DNA of 64,000 nt from Geminocystis sp. NIES-3708 (GTDB lineage: Bacteria > Cyanobacteriota > Cyanobacteriia > Cyanobacteriales > Cyanobacteriaceae): assembly GCF_001548095.1 (NCBI RefSeq), contig NZ_AP014815.1:2665656-2729655 (forward strand), written 5' to 3'. How positions within the stretch are numbered: position 1 is the stretch's first letter; each line of letters starts with the position of its first letter. Below the pieces are notes generated by a model. That model was not told where the DNA came from, did not search any database, and was given only the letters and a program-made list of their open reading frames with translations. This document shows, one piece after another, positions 48,113-57,746 of this stretch. The position numbers and the translations under genes are program-made.

Positions 48113-49204
48113 ATGAAAATTGGTGTCCCTAAAGAAATTAAAGATCAAGAGTTTCGAGTTGGTTTAACTCCTGCTAGTGTTAGAGTTTTAACTCAGCAAA
48201 ATCATGAGGTTTTTATCGAAGAAAATGCAGGGTTAGGCTCAAGTTTTAGTAATGAAGATTATCAAAAAGTAGGGGCAACAATTGTTAATACTAAAAGCGC
48301 ATGGAATCAAGAATTAATAATTAAAGTCAAAGAGCCTCTTTCTTCAGAATATCATTATATCCATCAAGGACAAATATTATTCACTTATCTTCACTTAGCA
48401 GCTGATCGTAGTTTAACAGAATTTCTCCTTAAAAGTGGTATTACTGCAATTGCTTATGAAACAGTGCAACTACCTGATGGCAGACTACCTCTTTTAACTC
48501 CTATGAGCATCATTGCAGGAAAATTAGCAGTACAAATTGGGGCGAGATATTTAGAAAAACAACAAGGAGGCAAAGGAGTATTACTTGGAGGTATCCCCGG
48601 AGTTGCCCAAGGAAACGTCGTTATTTTGGGAGGTGGCGTTGTCGGTACAGAAGCCGCTAAAATTGCCGTAGGTATGGGTGCAAAAGTCACTATTTTAGAC
48701 GTAAATATTGATAGATTAGCTTACCTAGAAAACCTTTTCGGTTCAAGAGTCGAGTTATTATATAGTAACTCTCAACATATTGCCCAAAATATATCTAAAG
48801 CAGATTTATTAATTGGTGCAGTCTTAATTACAGGAAAAAAAGCACCTATTCTCGTCTCAAGGCAATTAGTTAAAGAAATGTCTGAAGGTTCAGTAATTAT
48901 GGATGTAGCGGTAGATCAAGGAGGATGTATCGAAACCTTACGCACCACTTCCCACAGTGAGCCTAGCTATATAGAAGAAGGAGTTATTCATTTAGGTATT
49001 CCCAACCTTCCAGGTGCAGTACCTTGGACGGCTACTCAAGCATTAAACAATAATACTCTGCCCTATGTATTAAAACTGGCAAATCAAGGTATTGGAGCAT
49101 TAAAACAAGATTCTAGTCTTGCTCAAGGCTTAAATATACAATATCATCGATTAGTACATCCAGCCGTACAACAAGTATTTCCAGACTTAACCATCAATAA
49201 CTAA
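48113..49204 (+). CDS. ald: Alanine dehydrogenase
   Basis: A 363-residue NAD+-dependent enzyme that interconverts alanine with pyruvate and ammonium. MKIGVPKEIKDQEFRVGLTP is the family start, IKVKEPLSSEY holds the substrate lysine, and LFTYLHLAAD the catalytic histidine. The Rossmann motif is VVILGGGVVGTEAAKIAVGMGAKVTILD, and SVIMDVAVDQGGCIETLRTTSH is the C-terminal signature. Length is normal. I found no NtcA box upstream. It probably serves amino-acid nitrogen balance. Confidence 0.96.
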   Translation: MKIGVPKEIKDQEFRVGLTPASVRVLTQQNHEVFIEENAGLGSSFSNEDYQKVGATIVNTKSAWNQELIIKVKEPLSSEYHYIHQGQILFTYLHLAADRSLTEFLLKSGITAIAYETVQLPDGRLPLLTPMSIIAGKLAVQIGARYLEKQQGGKGVLLGGIPGVAQGNVVILGGGVVGTEAAKIAVGMGAKVTILDVNIDRLAYLENLFGSRVELLYSNSQHIAQNISKADLLIGAVLITGKKAPILVSRQLVKEMSEGSVIMDVAVDQGGCIETLRTTSHSEPSYIEEGVIHLGIPNLPGAVPWTATQALNNNTLPYVLKLANQGIGALKQDSSLAQGLNIQYHRLVHPAVQQVFPDLTINN

Positions 49205-49421
49205 CAATTTGTACAACGTTACTCGAAAGACTATTAATCCTTCGCTCTGGGTAAGATTTGTTAAAAAAATTTTTTTTGGTGGGGATAAATATCAGTACTT
49301 ACCTTCAATTATTAAGTTTTGTAACAAAATTGCCATTAAAATGGGATAACAGCTTGACAGTTTAAAAGAAAAAAGTTAAATTAATGAGTATCGCACCTGG
49401 GCATATCAAATAAAAGCGAAT

Positions 49422-49766
49422 ATGCAAGAAAAGCAAAAAGTTACTCTTTATCTTCCACCAACACTGCATCGTCAATTAAAAGTAAAAGCAGCTATCGACA
49501 CTGACTCCATGTCAGCCCTAGTCGAGAAAGCTATTAGCTTCTACTTAAAACACCCCGAAGCAGTAGAGGAATTAGAAGCGAGTTACGGAAAAACTCATCA
49601 AGTTCACATTTGCCCTGAATGTAATGCCGCCATGGTTATGCGTGACGGAGACATGATTTCTCTGAAAAATCAACCAAATATTGTTGATGAAGAATTTCCC
49701 TTAATTGGTGAAACCAAGGAAATCAATAAAGACACAGAAGGACAAGAAGAGTTAATCCCTTGCTAA
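49422..49766 (+). CDS. Ribbon-helix-helix protein with short zinc-ribbon-like tail
   Basis: A 114-residue protein. KVTLYLPPTLHRQLKVKAAIDTDSMSALVEKAISFYLKHP is a CopG/Arc-type ribbon-helix-helix DNA-binding unit. It is followed by HICPECNAAMVMRDGDMI, with a CxxC that may bind metal, and an acidic tail ending EELIPC. It ends 59 bp before ycf46 and is probably co-transcribed with it. A role as local regulator of the ycf46 unit or as a ParD-like antidote without toxin is possible; neither is shown. The first codon follows an AT-rich leader. Confidence 0.78.
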   Translation: MQEKQKVTLYLPPTLHRQLKVKAAIDTDSMSALVEKAISFYLKHPEAVEELEASYGKTHQVHICPECNAAMVMRDGDMISLKNQPNIVDEEFPLIGETKEINKDTEGQEELIPC

Positions 49767-49825
49767 ATGATGACAGTGATGTCAGCGATTACAGTAACTG
49801 CCTAACCACAATAGAGGTCGATCCC

Positions 49826-51346
49826 ATGAAAGAAGAGTTAAACATTCTTATCAAAGCTCAATATCCCCTGATTTATTTAGTAACTTCGGAAGAAGAACGT
49901 GCAGAGGAAGCCATTGCTACCATAGTGAATGAATTACAAAATCAGGGATCTCGTCGAGTATTTGTGTGGACAGTAACCCGTGGAATCGTTGAACACTCTC
50001 AGCAAAATTCAGTCTCTGTACAACATAATACTGTTTCTCCCGAAGCAGCTATAGAATGGGTTGTCAGACAAAAAGAGGCGGGGATTTACATTTTCAAAGA
50101 CTTACACCCTTATTTAGAATCACCTCCCGTGACAAGATGGTTGAGAGATGCCATTGCTAGTTTTAAGGGAACTGATAAAATAATTGTCTTGATGTCACCA
50201 TATCAGCAAACACCTTTAGAACTGGAAAAAGATTTAGTGGTGTTAGACTTTCCCTTACCTCAAGCCCATGATTTGGATTTAGTATTGGAAAGGGCATTAA
50301 GAAAAAGTAGAGGAAAAGAACTTCTTCCAGAAGTCAAAGAAAAGTTACGCAGAGCTGCCCTCGGTTTAACTATCGATGAAGCAGAAAAAGTCTATCGCAA
50401 AGCTCAGATTAAGGCGGGACAATTAACAGAAAATGAAGTTGAAATCGTCCTTTCTGAGAAAAAGCAACTTATTCGGCGTAATGGAATTCTTGATTATATT
50501 GAAGAAGATGAAACCATAAACGCAGTGGGCGGTTTAGAAGAACTAAAACACTGGTTAACTCAACGTTCGGAGGCTTTCACAGAAAAAGCTAGAGCTTATG
50601 GTTTACCTCAACCAAAAGGAATGCTCATTTTAGGAGTACCGGGTTGTGGAAAATCTCTGATAGCTAAAACGACAGCTAAGTTATGGGGTTTACCTTTACT
50701 AAGGTTGGATATGGGTAGAGTCTATGATGGTTCGACGGTAGGAAAATCCGAAGCCAATTTACGTAGTGCCTTAAAAACAGCAGAGTCTATTTCTCCAGCG
50801 ATATTGTTTATCGATGAATTAGATAAAGCTTTTGCTGGTGGTGCAGGATCTGGTGATTCTGATGGTGGTACTTCTAGTCGTATTTTTGGTTCATTCCTGA
50901 CGTGGATGCAAGAGAAAAATTCTCCAGTCTTTGTCATGGCAACAGCTAACCGCATTGAAAAATTACCCAGTGAGTTTTTGCGTAAAGGTCGTTTTGATGA
51001 GATCTTTTTTGTGGATTTGCCTAGTCATCAGGAACGAGAAGCTATTTTCAGTATTCATCTTGGCAAACGTCGTTCCGATATCGGTCGTTTTGACTTGGAA
51101 CAGTTAGCTAAGGTATCAGAAGGTTTTTCTGGGGCAGAAATTGAACAAGCAATTGTGGCGGCTATGTATGAGGCTTTTGCTCAAGCACGAGAATTTACAC
51201 AGTTAGACATCATTGCGGCGGTCAAATCTACACTACCTCTGTCCCGAACTATGACAGAACAGGTCACAGCACTACGAGATTGGGCGAATAAAAGAGCCCG
51301 ACCTGCTTCAGCCTCCGTTGTGGAATATCAACGAGGGTCATTTTAA
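49826..51346 (+). CDS. ycf46: AAA ATPase Ycf46
   Basis: About 506 residues. An N-terminal domain with LNILIKAQYPLIYLVTSEEERAEEAI, unique to Ycf46, precedes an AAA+ module. Walker A is ILGVPGCGKSLIAKT, Walker B ILFIDELDKAF, and second-region MATANRIEKLPSEFLRKGRFDEIFFVDLP gives sensor 1 and the arginine finger area. The C-terminal lid follows. Ycf46 is conserved in cyanobacteria and red-algal plastids and linked to stress and inorganic-carbon responses in Synechocystis. The ATG at 49826 follows GAGG. An in-frame TTG at 49760 would add 22 non-conserved residues overlapping the previous gene. Confidence 0.93.
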   Translation: MKEELNILIKAQYPLIYLVTSEEERAEEAIATIVNELQNQGSRRVFVWTVTRGIVEHSQQNSVSVQHNTVSPEAAIEWVVRQKEAGIYIFKDLHPYLESPPVTRWLRDAIASFKGTDKIIVLMSPYQQTPLELEKDLVVLDFPLPQAHDLDLVLERALRKSRGKELLPEVKEKLRRAALGLTIDEAEKVYRKAQIKAGQLTENEVEIVLSEKKQLIRRNGILDYIEEDETINAVGGLEELKHWLTQRSEAFTEKARAYGLPQPKGMLILGVPGCGKSLIAKTTAKLWGLPLLRLDMGRVYDGSTVGKSEANLRSALKTAESISPAILFIDELDKAFAGGAGSGDSDGGTSSRIFGSFLTWMQEKNSPVFVMATANRIEKLPSEFLRKGRFDEIFFVDLPSHQEREAIFSIHLGKRRSDIGRFDLEQLAKVSEGFSGAEIEQAIVAAMYEAFAQAREFTQLDIIAAVKSTLPLSRTMTEQVTALRDWANKRARPASASVVEYQRGSF

Positions 51347-51464
51347 CAGTCTTTCTCTTATTGTCGGGGAAAGGTTAGCTTAATTGCTAACAGTTTAATC
51401 TAAAGCACTTTATGTGCAATTTAATATCAAAAAGTTGTCTTTAATCTCTTAGGAGGAAATACCA

Positions 51465-51815
51465 ATGTCTCATTTCAGTACTTTACGCACCAAAATCTCT
51501 TCTGCGGAAATTTTAACTAATTCTTTGCGTGATCTCGGTATCAGTGTAAAAACAGATGCTGATGTTCGTGGCTATAATGGTCAACGTCTTCGTGCTGATA
51601 TAGTAGCTGTTTTAGAGGGAGAATACGATCTCGGTTGGTCTCGCAATGCCGATGGTAGCTTTGATTTAATTGCTGATCTCTGGGGCGTTGCTAAAAAACA
51701 TAATCAAACTGAGTTAATTAACTCCATTAATCAAAAATATGCAGTTAACAAGACTTTGGGTGATGTTAAACAACGTGGATTACAAAACGCTAATGTTAAA
51801 TTAGTTCTCAAGTAA
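51465..51815 (+). CDS. ycf35: Ycf35 (DUF1257) protein
   Basis: A 116-residue protein opening MSHFSTLRTKISSAEILTNSL, with RGYNGQRLRADIVAVLEGEYDLGW and LIADLWGV. These match the Ycf35/DUF1257 family of cyanobacteria and algal plastids, function unknown. AGGAGG lies 8 bases before the ATG, so expression should be strong. The gene follows ycf46 by about 120 bp on the same strand and ends in a terminator at 51854-51888. Alternation of conserved aromatic and glycine residues suggests a compact single domain. No catalytic motif is evident. Confidence 0.88.
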   Translation: MSHFSTLRTKISSAEILTNSLRDLGISVKTDADVRGYNGQRLRADIVAVLEGEYDLGWSRNADGSFDLIADLWGVAKKHNQTELINSINQKYAVNKTLGDVKQRGLQNANVKLVLK

Positions 51816-52171
51816 TGCAATATATTTTCTGAAAGTGCATTCCTAATTTTTAAGGCTAATCAATTAATTTTGGTTAGTCTTTTTTTTTGGGCAAATGGAA
51901 AGATGAATAAAAAGATCCGATTTCACCCCAGTTCGATAGACTTGTGCAATAATTTTCATTTAGGAGGGCTAAAATCCTCACTAAGACACTATGTAAATAT
52001 TCACTCTTAGTTTCTTAGTCTCCTACCCTAAATCCCCTAGTCTCGTTTTCACCAACTAATTTAGATCAAGTTCAGGTAAGTTCGTAATGGTGGATCACCG
52101 TAATATCTATTAATTTATAATTTTTTGCCATCTTCTACAATATAAGTTATGTAGCTAGGAGATTTATTTTT
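51816..52171. other. 356-bp intergenic region
   Basis: Holds the ycf35 terminator near its start. The rest is AT-rich with tract-like CTCCTACC/CCCTAGTCTC repeats (52010-52045) similar to those at the end of cimA. No gene or RNA was recognised. Confidence 0.6.
51854..51888 (+). terminator. Rho-independent terminator of ycf35
   Basis: GGCTAAT (51854-51860) pairs with GTTAGTC (51873-51879), with two G-U pairs, across a 12-base loop and is followed by nine T. It lies about 40 bases after the ycf35 stop. Confidence 0.7.
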
Positions 52172-53293
52172 ATGAATGGAAATATTAGAGTCGGTAGCTT
52201 ATTCGGTATCCCTTTTTATGTCAATCCTTCATGGTTTTTAGTATTAGGGTTAATGACTTTAACCTATGGTACTGATTTGGCTTATCAAACTCAATTACCC
52301 GGTATTTTACCTTGGGTAGTTGGTTTAATTACTTCTTTACTTTTATTTTCTTCGGTTTTAGCTCACGAATTAGGTCATAGTTTTGTGGCGATCGCTCAAG
52401 GCATAGAAGTTAAGTCTATTACCCTGTTTATTTTTGGTGGTTTAGCCGCTTTAGAAAAAGAATCAGAAACACCAGAACAAGCCTTATTAGTTGCGATCGC
52501 AGGTCCTTTGGTTAGCGTTGGTTTATTTATTCTTTTTAGTTTGATCGGAATTAACTTTACCTTACCTTTAACCTTAAGTCTTATAGTATCGTTATTGGCA
52601 ACTATTAACTTAATTTTGGCTGTGTTTAATATGATTCCGGGTTTACCCTTAGATGGTGGTAACGTATTAAAAGCCATTGTTTGGAAAATCACAGGCAACC
52701 CCCAAAAAGGCGTTATTTTTGCGGGAATGGTAGGACAATTTTTCGGTTGGACTGCTATTATTATTGGTGCATTAGGAACACTAAACGTGATTGGTTTTGG
52801 TAATTTTTGGACTGTATTTATTGGTTGGTTTTTATTACAAAATGCAGGAAATGCAGCTCAATCGGCAAGAATAGAAGATAAACTGAGTCATTATGTCGCT
52901 GGGGATGCCGTTTTACCTGAAAGTCCAGTTGTTCATGATAATTTAACCTTAAGAGAATTTGCCAATGAATATGTTATCGGTAAACAACAATGGCGTAAAT
53001 TCTTAGTTACCAATGATGAAGGTATTTTAATTGGAGTTTTAAATACAGATGATTTGCGTTCAGTTTCAACCATGCAATGGAATCATTCTCATGTATCAGA
53101 TTTAATGAAATCGAAAAATGAGGTTAAAACTGTGATAGATACCATTTCTTTGTTAGAAGTAGTAAAATTATTAGAACAACAACAAGAACAAGAATTAACG
53201 GTAGTGAAAGAAGATGGCGTGGTGGTAGGTTTAATTGAAAAACAAGGCATCATCAAATTTTTACAATCTAAAGTTACTCCCGCAATAGGTTAA
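52172..53293 (+). CDS. Site-2 protease (M50) with CBS domains
   Basis: A 373-residue intramembrane metalloprotease. The zinc motif is SSVLAHELGHSFVAIA (HExxH), within a core of about six helices. MIPGLPLDGGNVLKAIVW supplies the third ligand (Asp). The C-terminal 140 residues hold a CBS pair, for example RKFLVTNDEGILIGVLNTDDL and ELTVVKEDGVVVGLIEKQGI, which likely sense nucleotides. Homologues cut membrane-anchored regulators to release signals. No substrate such as an anti-sigma factor adjoins it. ATG 52172 follows AGGAGA at suitable spacing. Confidence 0.93.
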   Translation: MNGNIRVGSLFGIPFYVNPSWFLVLGLMTLTYGTDLAYQTQLPGILPWVVGLITSLLLFSSVLAHELGHSFVAIAQGIEVKSITLFIFGGLAALEKESETPEQALLVAIAGPLVSVGLFILFSLIGINFTLPLTLSLIVSLLATINLILAVFNMIPGLPLDGGNVLKAIVWKITGNPQKGVIFAGMVGQFFGWTAIIIGALGTLNVIGFGNFWTVFIGWFLLQNAGNAAQSARIEDKLSHYVAGDAVLPESPVVHDNLTLREFANEYVIGKQQWRKFLVTNDEGILIGVLNTDDLRSVSTMQWNHSHVSDLMKSKNEVKTVIDTISLLEVVKLLEQQQEQELTVVKEDGVVVGLIEKQGIIKFLQSKVTPAIG

Positions 53294-53384
53294 TTTTTCA
53301 CAATATTCTCAATACTCCAAAGTCATGTTAATTGTTAATTGTTCATTGTTAATTGTAAAATCAGCTATTAATTAGATATTAACC

Positions 53385-54344
53385 ATGCAAAATTTACGGA
53401 CAGCAGTGATCAACTATTATGAAGTTTTGGGAGTAAGAAATGATGCTACCCCAGAAGAAATCAAAAAAGAGTTTCGTAGTTTAGCCAGAAAATATCATCC
53501 AGATATGAATCCGGGGGATAAAACATCGGAAGAGAAATTTAAGCAAATTAATGAGGCTTATGATATTCTCTCAGATGATAAAAAACGTCAGACTTACGAT
53601 TTTGACTTTTTTGGTGGAAGAAGTAGATTTGTGCGTGGGCAAAATAACAAGAGTAACTCTGGTTTTCCTTTTTCTCCACCAAATATGGGCGGTTTTTGGG
53701 ATAATATTAGTTCCAATAATACTACCAGAGTTAAAAGTAATTCTCCAAGAACTCGCATTACTACGGCTGATTATAGTTCGGGGACTACAAGAACTCCAGT
53801 ACCACCTCGATCTCAGCCCAAAGATATTGAAGCAAAGCTAACTTTACCTTTAGAAAAAGCCTATCAAGGAGGTAGGGAAAGAATAAAACTAGAAGATGAG
53901 CGATCACTTGAAGTTGATATGCCTTCAGGAATGTATAATGGTCAAAAAATTCGCCTCAAAGGACAAGGTATTAGAGGGGGAGATTTATACTTAAAAATAT
54001 TGATTCAATCCCATCCTTTTTTTACTCTACAAGGATCTGAGATTTCCTGTGAAATTCCTTTAACTCCTTCTGAAGCCATTGTTGGTGGTGCGATCGAAGT
54101 ACCCACTATAGATGGTTTAGTCAAAATGAATGTACCTGCGGGGGTAAAATCAGGACAAAGATTAAAATTAGCAAATAAAGGTTATCCGAATATTCGAGGA
54201 GAAAGAGGAGATCAATTAGTTATTATAAAAATAGTGATACCCAATGAAGTTAGTGATGAAGAAAAGAAATTATATGCACAAATACGAGAAATCGAACAAT
54301 TTAAACCTCGTCAAAATCTGATTAATTCCTATCAGGGAAAATAA
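53385..54344 (+). CDS. DnaJ-type co-chaperone (CbpA-like, no zinc finger)
   Basis: A 319-residue type II J protein. The J domain occupies about residues 8-68 ([35 protein letters not shown]) with the HPD triad that stimulates Hsp70. A Gly/Ser/Asn/Thr-rich linker (about 75-140) follows. Two beta-rich substrate domains come last, with [21 protein letters not shown] and VEVPTIDGL-like segments. It lacks the CxxCxGxG zinc motifs of type I DnaJ. It works with DnaK, but no dnaK is adjacent. It follows the site-2 protease gene by about 90 bp. Confidence 0.92.
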   Translation: MQNLRTAVINYYEVLGVRNDATPEEIKKEFRSLARKYHPDMNPGDKTSEEKFKQINEAYDILSDDKKRQTYDFDFFGGRSRFVRGQNNKSNSGFPFSPPNMGGFWDNISSNNTTRVKSNSPRTRITTADYSSGTTRTPVPPRSQPKDIEAKLTLPLEKAYQGGRERIKLEDERSLEVDMPSGMYNGQKIRLKGQGIRGGDLYLKILIQSHPFFTLQGSEISCEIPLTPSEAIVGGAIEVPTIDGLVKMNVPAGVKSGQRLKLANKGYPNIRGERGDQLVIIKIVIPNEVSDEEKKLYAQIREIEQFKPRQNLINSYQGK

Positions 54345-54580
54345 GGTTTTTATAAAATTTAAGGAATAGAGAATGAGTAATCGTCTTTGACACCAAAAAT
54401 GTATTGAGTGGAATTTATTTTTCTTTTTTTTAGTAGAGGTTTAATAGTTTAATAAACATAAATTTTGTCAAGGAAAATTTATAATTATTTACATTTGTTG
54501 ATTTAAGATTTTCTTGAGCATCAGATTACTAAATTATGATATTCTAGTGATTGTCAGTTAAGTTCTGAGAATTAACCAAA

Positions 54581-54685
54581 ATGCAAGTTAACGATTTAGG
54601 CTTTGTTGCCACCCTTTTATTTGTGCTTGTGCCTACTGTTTTTCTCCTAATTTTATATATTCAAACTGGAAAAAACGAAGCCTAA
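54581..54685 (+). CDS. psbM: Photosystem II reaction-centre protein M
   Basis: A 34-residue single-helix thylakoid protein, [20 protein letters not shown], then [14 protein letters not shown]. The N-terminal MQVN, helix composition and Y-x-QT-x-K end match PsbM, which sits at the photosystem II dimer interface. It is of standard length. No strong Shine-Dalgarno precedes it. It stands alone, convergent with the radical SAM gene, with about 235 bp upstream presumably holding its promoter. Confidence 0.95.
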   Translation: MQVNDLGFVATLLFVLVPTVFLLILYIQTGKNEA

Positions 54686-54700
54686 TAAACATATTTAAGA

Positions 54701-54735
54701 AAAAACAAGATAATCAATTATTAACGTTGTTATCT
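54701..54735 (-). terminator. Possible terminator downstream of the radical SAM gene
   Basis: On the minus strand AGATAACAA pairs with TTGATTATCT, leaving one bulged base, and a T-rich TGTTTTTTC follows. It is about 210 bases past the radical SAM stop. On the plus strand an A-run follows, so it would not terminate psbM by the standard mechanism. Confidence 0.35.
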
Positions 54736-54943
54736 AAAAAAAGAGTTTATTACTAGGAATTTAATCATTTATGATTTTCTTAATACTTAAAGTATTTTAC
54801 CTAGTTTTAAACTCTTTAAAATCATTCGCTTTATAACTTGACTATTCTCGATTATTTACATTTTCTTTGAAAAATATTCCAGCTAATATAGCTAATCTTA
54901 AATCTGTCAAAGTATTACAAACTTATTCCCAGATTCTAAATGA

Positions 54944-56500
54944 CTAACAAGAAACTAAAGATTTTTGTTCTTGATTTAAGTATTCTTGTAATTGTTTTTC
55001 AATTTGATTTTTAACAATTTGTCTATATTCCATAAAATGTTCATTATGGGCACAAAGGGTTAAATAATGTTCCCATACTGCGGGATTGTTTTTGATAATA
55101 CTGAATAGATGATGCCAAAATTTCCAACGGGTATCTCTTTTTATTCCTTGTCTCCATACTACGATCGCCAACGCTTTAAGATCAATTAATGTTGGTAATT
55201 TTGCGGGAGGATGAGCTTTAGGAGCACCTAATTTCAAGAAACAATGGTAAATACGATCAAGATAGGCATGGGGATCATATAACCGCCAAAAAGCATCGAC
55301 ATATTCATTAGCAATGTCTTCCACAGGGCGAGTTGGCACAAAATTCATTAAAGTAGTTTGATTGATGTTACCGTCTTTTCCTTCTCTTAAACGTCCTTCT
55401 TTTTCTAAACGATGCCATAATGCTGTATTAGGCAAAGCTTGAAGCATAGCGAAGGTTGTGGTGGGAATCCCCACTTGTTCGGCAAATCTGACAATGCGAT
55501 CGCCAGCACCTTTTTTCTCACCATCAAAACCAATAATAAAACCAGCCATAGGGCGTAAACCAATACGAATAATTTTATCAACGGCATCTGCAAGAGAGCT
55601 ACGAGTATTTTGGAATTTTTTTGTAAGCTGTAAACTATCTTCGTCAGGGGTTTCAATGCCTAAAAATACCGCATCAAAATAACAATCTACCATCAATTCC
55701 ATTAATTCTTCATCATCAGCTAAATCAACAGAAGCCTCAGTATTGAAACGGAAAGGATATTGTTTTTCTTGTTGCCAAACTTTTAAGGCTTTTAGCAATA
55801 ATTTGACGTTGCGTTTATTACCGATAAAGTTATCATCCACCATGAAAACACTTCGCCGCCATCCTAATTCATAAAGATAATCTAATTCTTTTAATAATTG
55901 TTCAGGGGTTTTAGTTCTTGGTTTTCGTCCATAAAGTACAATAATATCGCAAAACTCACACTGAAAAGGACATCCACGAGAAAATTGTACAGACATGGAA
56001 TCATAAGCATTAAATTCCAGTAAATCAAAACGAGGTACGGGAGTAACTGTTACGTCAGGTTTTTCGGTGGTGCGGAAAGTACCTGATTTTTCACCTTTTT
56101 CGATGGCTTCCACAAACATTGGTAAGGTAATTTCACCTTCATCCAAAATTAAAAAATCTGCGCCAGCTTGTTCTGCTTCTTGGGGTACAGAAGTAGGATA
56201 AGGACCACCTACGGCTACTAATTTTCCTCTTTGTTTCGCTTCCTTGATTTGACTAATTAAATCATCTTTTTGGACGATCATCGCTGACATAATTACCACA
56301 TCTGCCCATGCCCATTCTGCTTCTGTTACAGGACGTATGTTGCGATCAACTAGCTTAAATTCCCATTCTTGAGGTAAAATTGATGCTACAGTAATCAATC
56401 CTAATGGTGGTAATAATACTTTGCGATCAACTAATTCTAAAATTTTGTCATAAGACCAAAAAGTTGGTGGAAAAATGGGATAAATTAATAAAGCTCGCAT
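54944..56500 (-). CDS. B12-binding domain radical SAM protein
   Basis: About 518 residues. The N-terminal cobalamin-binding-like Rossmann domain (to about residue 140) includes ALLIYPIFPPTFWSYDK and ADFLILDEGEITL. A radical SAM barrel follows with the 4Fe-4S motif SRGCPFQCEFCDI (CxxxCxxC). The C-terminal 150 residues resemble DUF4070. Start choice: ATG at 56500 (MRALLIYPIFPP) matches family members, while an ATG at 56545 adds 15 residues. Such proteins carry out radical methylation or C-C chemistry, and the substrate is unknown. It is convergent with psbM. Confidence 0.88.
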   Translation of the reverse strand: MRALLIYPIFPPTFWSYDKILELVDRKVLLPPLGLITVASILPQEWEFKLVDRNIRPVTEAEWAWADVVIMSAMIVQKDDLISQIKEAKQRGKLVAVGGPYPTSVPQEAEQAGADFLILDEGEITLPMFVEAIEKGEKSGTFRTTEKPDVTVTPVPRFDLLEFNAYDSMSVQFSRGCPFQCEFCDIIVLYGRKPRTKTPEQLLKELDYLYELGWRRSVFMVDDNFIGNKRNVKLLLKALKVWQQEKQYPFRFNTEASVDLADDEELMELMVDCYFDAVFLGIETPDEDSLQLTKKFQNTRSSLADAVDKIIRIGLRPMAGFIIGFDGEKKGAGDRIVRFAEQVGIPTTTFAMLQALPNTALWHRLEKEGRLREGKDGNINQTTLMNFVPTRPVEDIANEYVDAFWRLYDPHAYLDRIYHCFLKLGAPKAHPPAKLPTLIDLKALAIVVWRQGIKRDTRWKFWHHLFSIIKNNPAVWEHYLTLCAHNEHFMEYRQIVKNQIEKQLQEYLNQEQKSLVSC

Positions 56501-56694
56501 TATAAAAGGTGGTTGAATTACTAAAAATTGGTTTATTATCCTCAACTTTAACCTAAATTTTTAAAAAATTAACTATATTTTTTGTAATAATTATAGGTTT
56601 TATATAGTATTATGTTCATTAATCATCAAATTCACCACTGAAGCCATAGCTAAAATTTCTATTTTTAACCTGAGTTTTAATATAAGTACTCATG

Positions 56695-56773
56695 CAAAAT
56701 TAATTGTATAAAGACAATAGTTTTAAAACTATTTTTGTCATAGTTTTAAGCAAGATAAAATGCACAATTAATT
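56695..56773. repeat. AATTAATTGTA-ended repeat, copy 2
   Basis: CAAAATTAATTGTATA at the left and CACAATTAATT at the right, with interior AGTTTTAAAACTATTTTTG. It aligns block for block with 27925-28007 and is more diverged in the central palindrome. Confidence 0.6.
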
Positions 56774-56796
56774 TTACTTACTTCCTTACAATACAA

Positions 56797-56941
56797 GATG
56801 ACTAACAGAAAAGAGTAGTAGATAAATTATGTTTTTTGCGAATTAATAAAATGCTCTCAAAAATGTGCAAATTTTAAAATTTTTATTATTATTTTACTTC
56901 TCAACTTGTGTTATCTTGATCATTTTTCCTCTATCGAACTA
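56797..56941 (+). repeat. Degenerate interspersed repeat family R, copy 2
   Basis: Shares TGACTAAC, GCGAATTAATAAAA, CTCTCAAAAA, CAAATTTT, CTTGTGTTATCTTGAT and TTTTTCCTCTATCGAAC with copies at 33921, 60249 and 62925. It is non-coding. Confidence 0.55.
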
Positions 56942-56960
56942 AGTTTATTTTCAAAGGAGT

Positions 56961-57746
56961 TTATACTTCTAATTTCCCTCTTGTTGGGCGAAATAAATGA
57001 GAATGTTCAGGGTGGTATAATTGAGATCTAAACTCATTGTTTGAAAATTTTTTCAATGCAGGACTAATAATATACATAGTTGTCCTAATTAAGTTATTTT
57101 CTTCAGTTGCGATCGCCATTAGCTTTAAAGGTACAATTAAAATTTTCTCATCTTTCCAACCCACCCGATAACACACGGCGACGGGAGTATCAGCAGGATA
57201 ATGTTCTAATAAGTCTTGTTGAGCTTTGCGAACATGACGAGCCGCTAAATATAAACATAAACTAGCTTGATGTGCCGCTAAACTCTTCAATTCTTCTTTT
57301 TTTGGAACGGGGGATGCACTACCACTAACTCTTGTTAGAATGATGGTTTGTACTAACTCAGGAATAGTTAATTCACTGCTAATTTTGGCAGCAGCTGCCT
57401 GATAAGCACTAATGCCCGGTATCAATTCAAAGGAAATATTTGCTTCTGCTAATTGTCTCATTTGCTCATCAATGGCACTATAAAGAGATAAATCACCTGA
57501 TTGAAGCCTCACCACTATTAAACCTTCTCTAGCCTTTTCGATCATCAAAGGCACTATTTTTTCTAAGGTTTGATTACTGGTAGTAATTAATTGAGCGTTG
57601 GATTTTACATCTTTTAAAATTTGTTTTGGTACTAAAGAGTCAGCATAGAAAATAACATCTGCTTGTTGTAAAATTTTGTAAGCTTTAATTGTTAATAAAT
57701 CTGGATCACCTGGTCCTGCTCCGATAAAATAGACAATTGATTTCAT
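56961..57746 (-). CDS. cobM: Precorrin-4/cobalt-precorrin-4 C11-methyltransferase
   Basis: A 261-residue SAM-dependent tetrapyrrole methylase. The start KSIVYFIGAGPGDPDLLTIKAYKILQQADVIFYADSLVP is the family fingerprint, followed by RLQSGDLSLYSAIDEQMRQL and ELIPGISAYQAAAAKISSELTIPELVQTIILTR. It acts in corrin ring synthesis for cobalamin in the cytoplasm. CbiF and CobM are orthologous and not separable by eye. Repeat family R lies at its 3' side. No cobalamin riboswitch is visible upstream. The next gene to the right is divergent. Confidence 0.93.
   Translation of the reverse strand: MKSIVYFIGAGPGDPDLLTIKAYKILQQADVIFYADSLVPKQILKDVKSNAQLITTSNQTLEKIVPLMIEKAREGLIVVRLQSGDLSLYSAIDEQMRQLAEANISFELIPGISAYQAAAAKISSELTIPELVQTIILTRVSGSASPVPKKEELKSLAAHQASLCLYLAARHVRKAQQDLLEHYPADTPVAVCYRVGWKDEKILIVPLKLMAIATEENNLIRTTMYIISPALKKFSNNEFRSQLYHPEHSHLFRPTRGKLEV

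Larger units (their letters stand above)
56501..56960. other. 460-bp intergenic region made of repeats
   Basis: Between the radical SAM and cobM genes. It holds AATTAATTGTA repeat copy 2 (56695-56773) directly followed by family R copy 2 (56797-56941). No gene was recognised. Confidence 0.6.
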
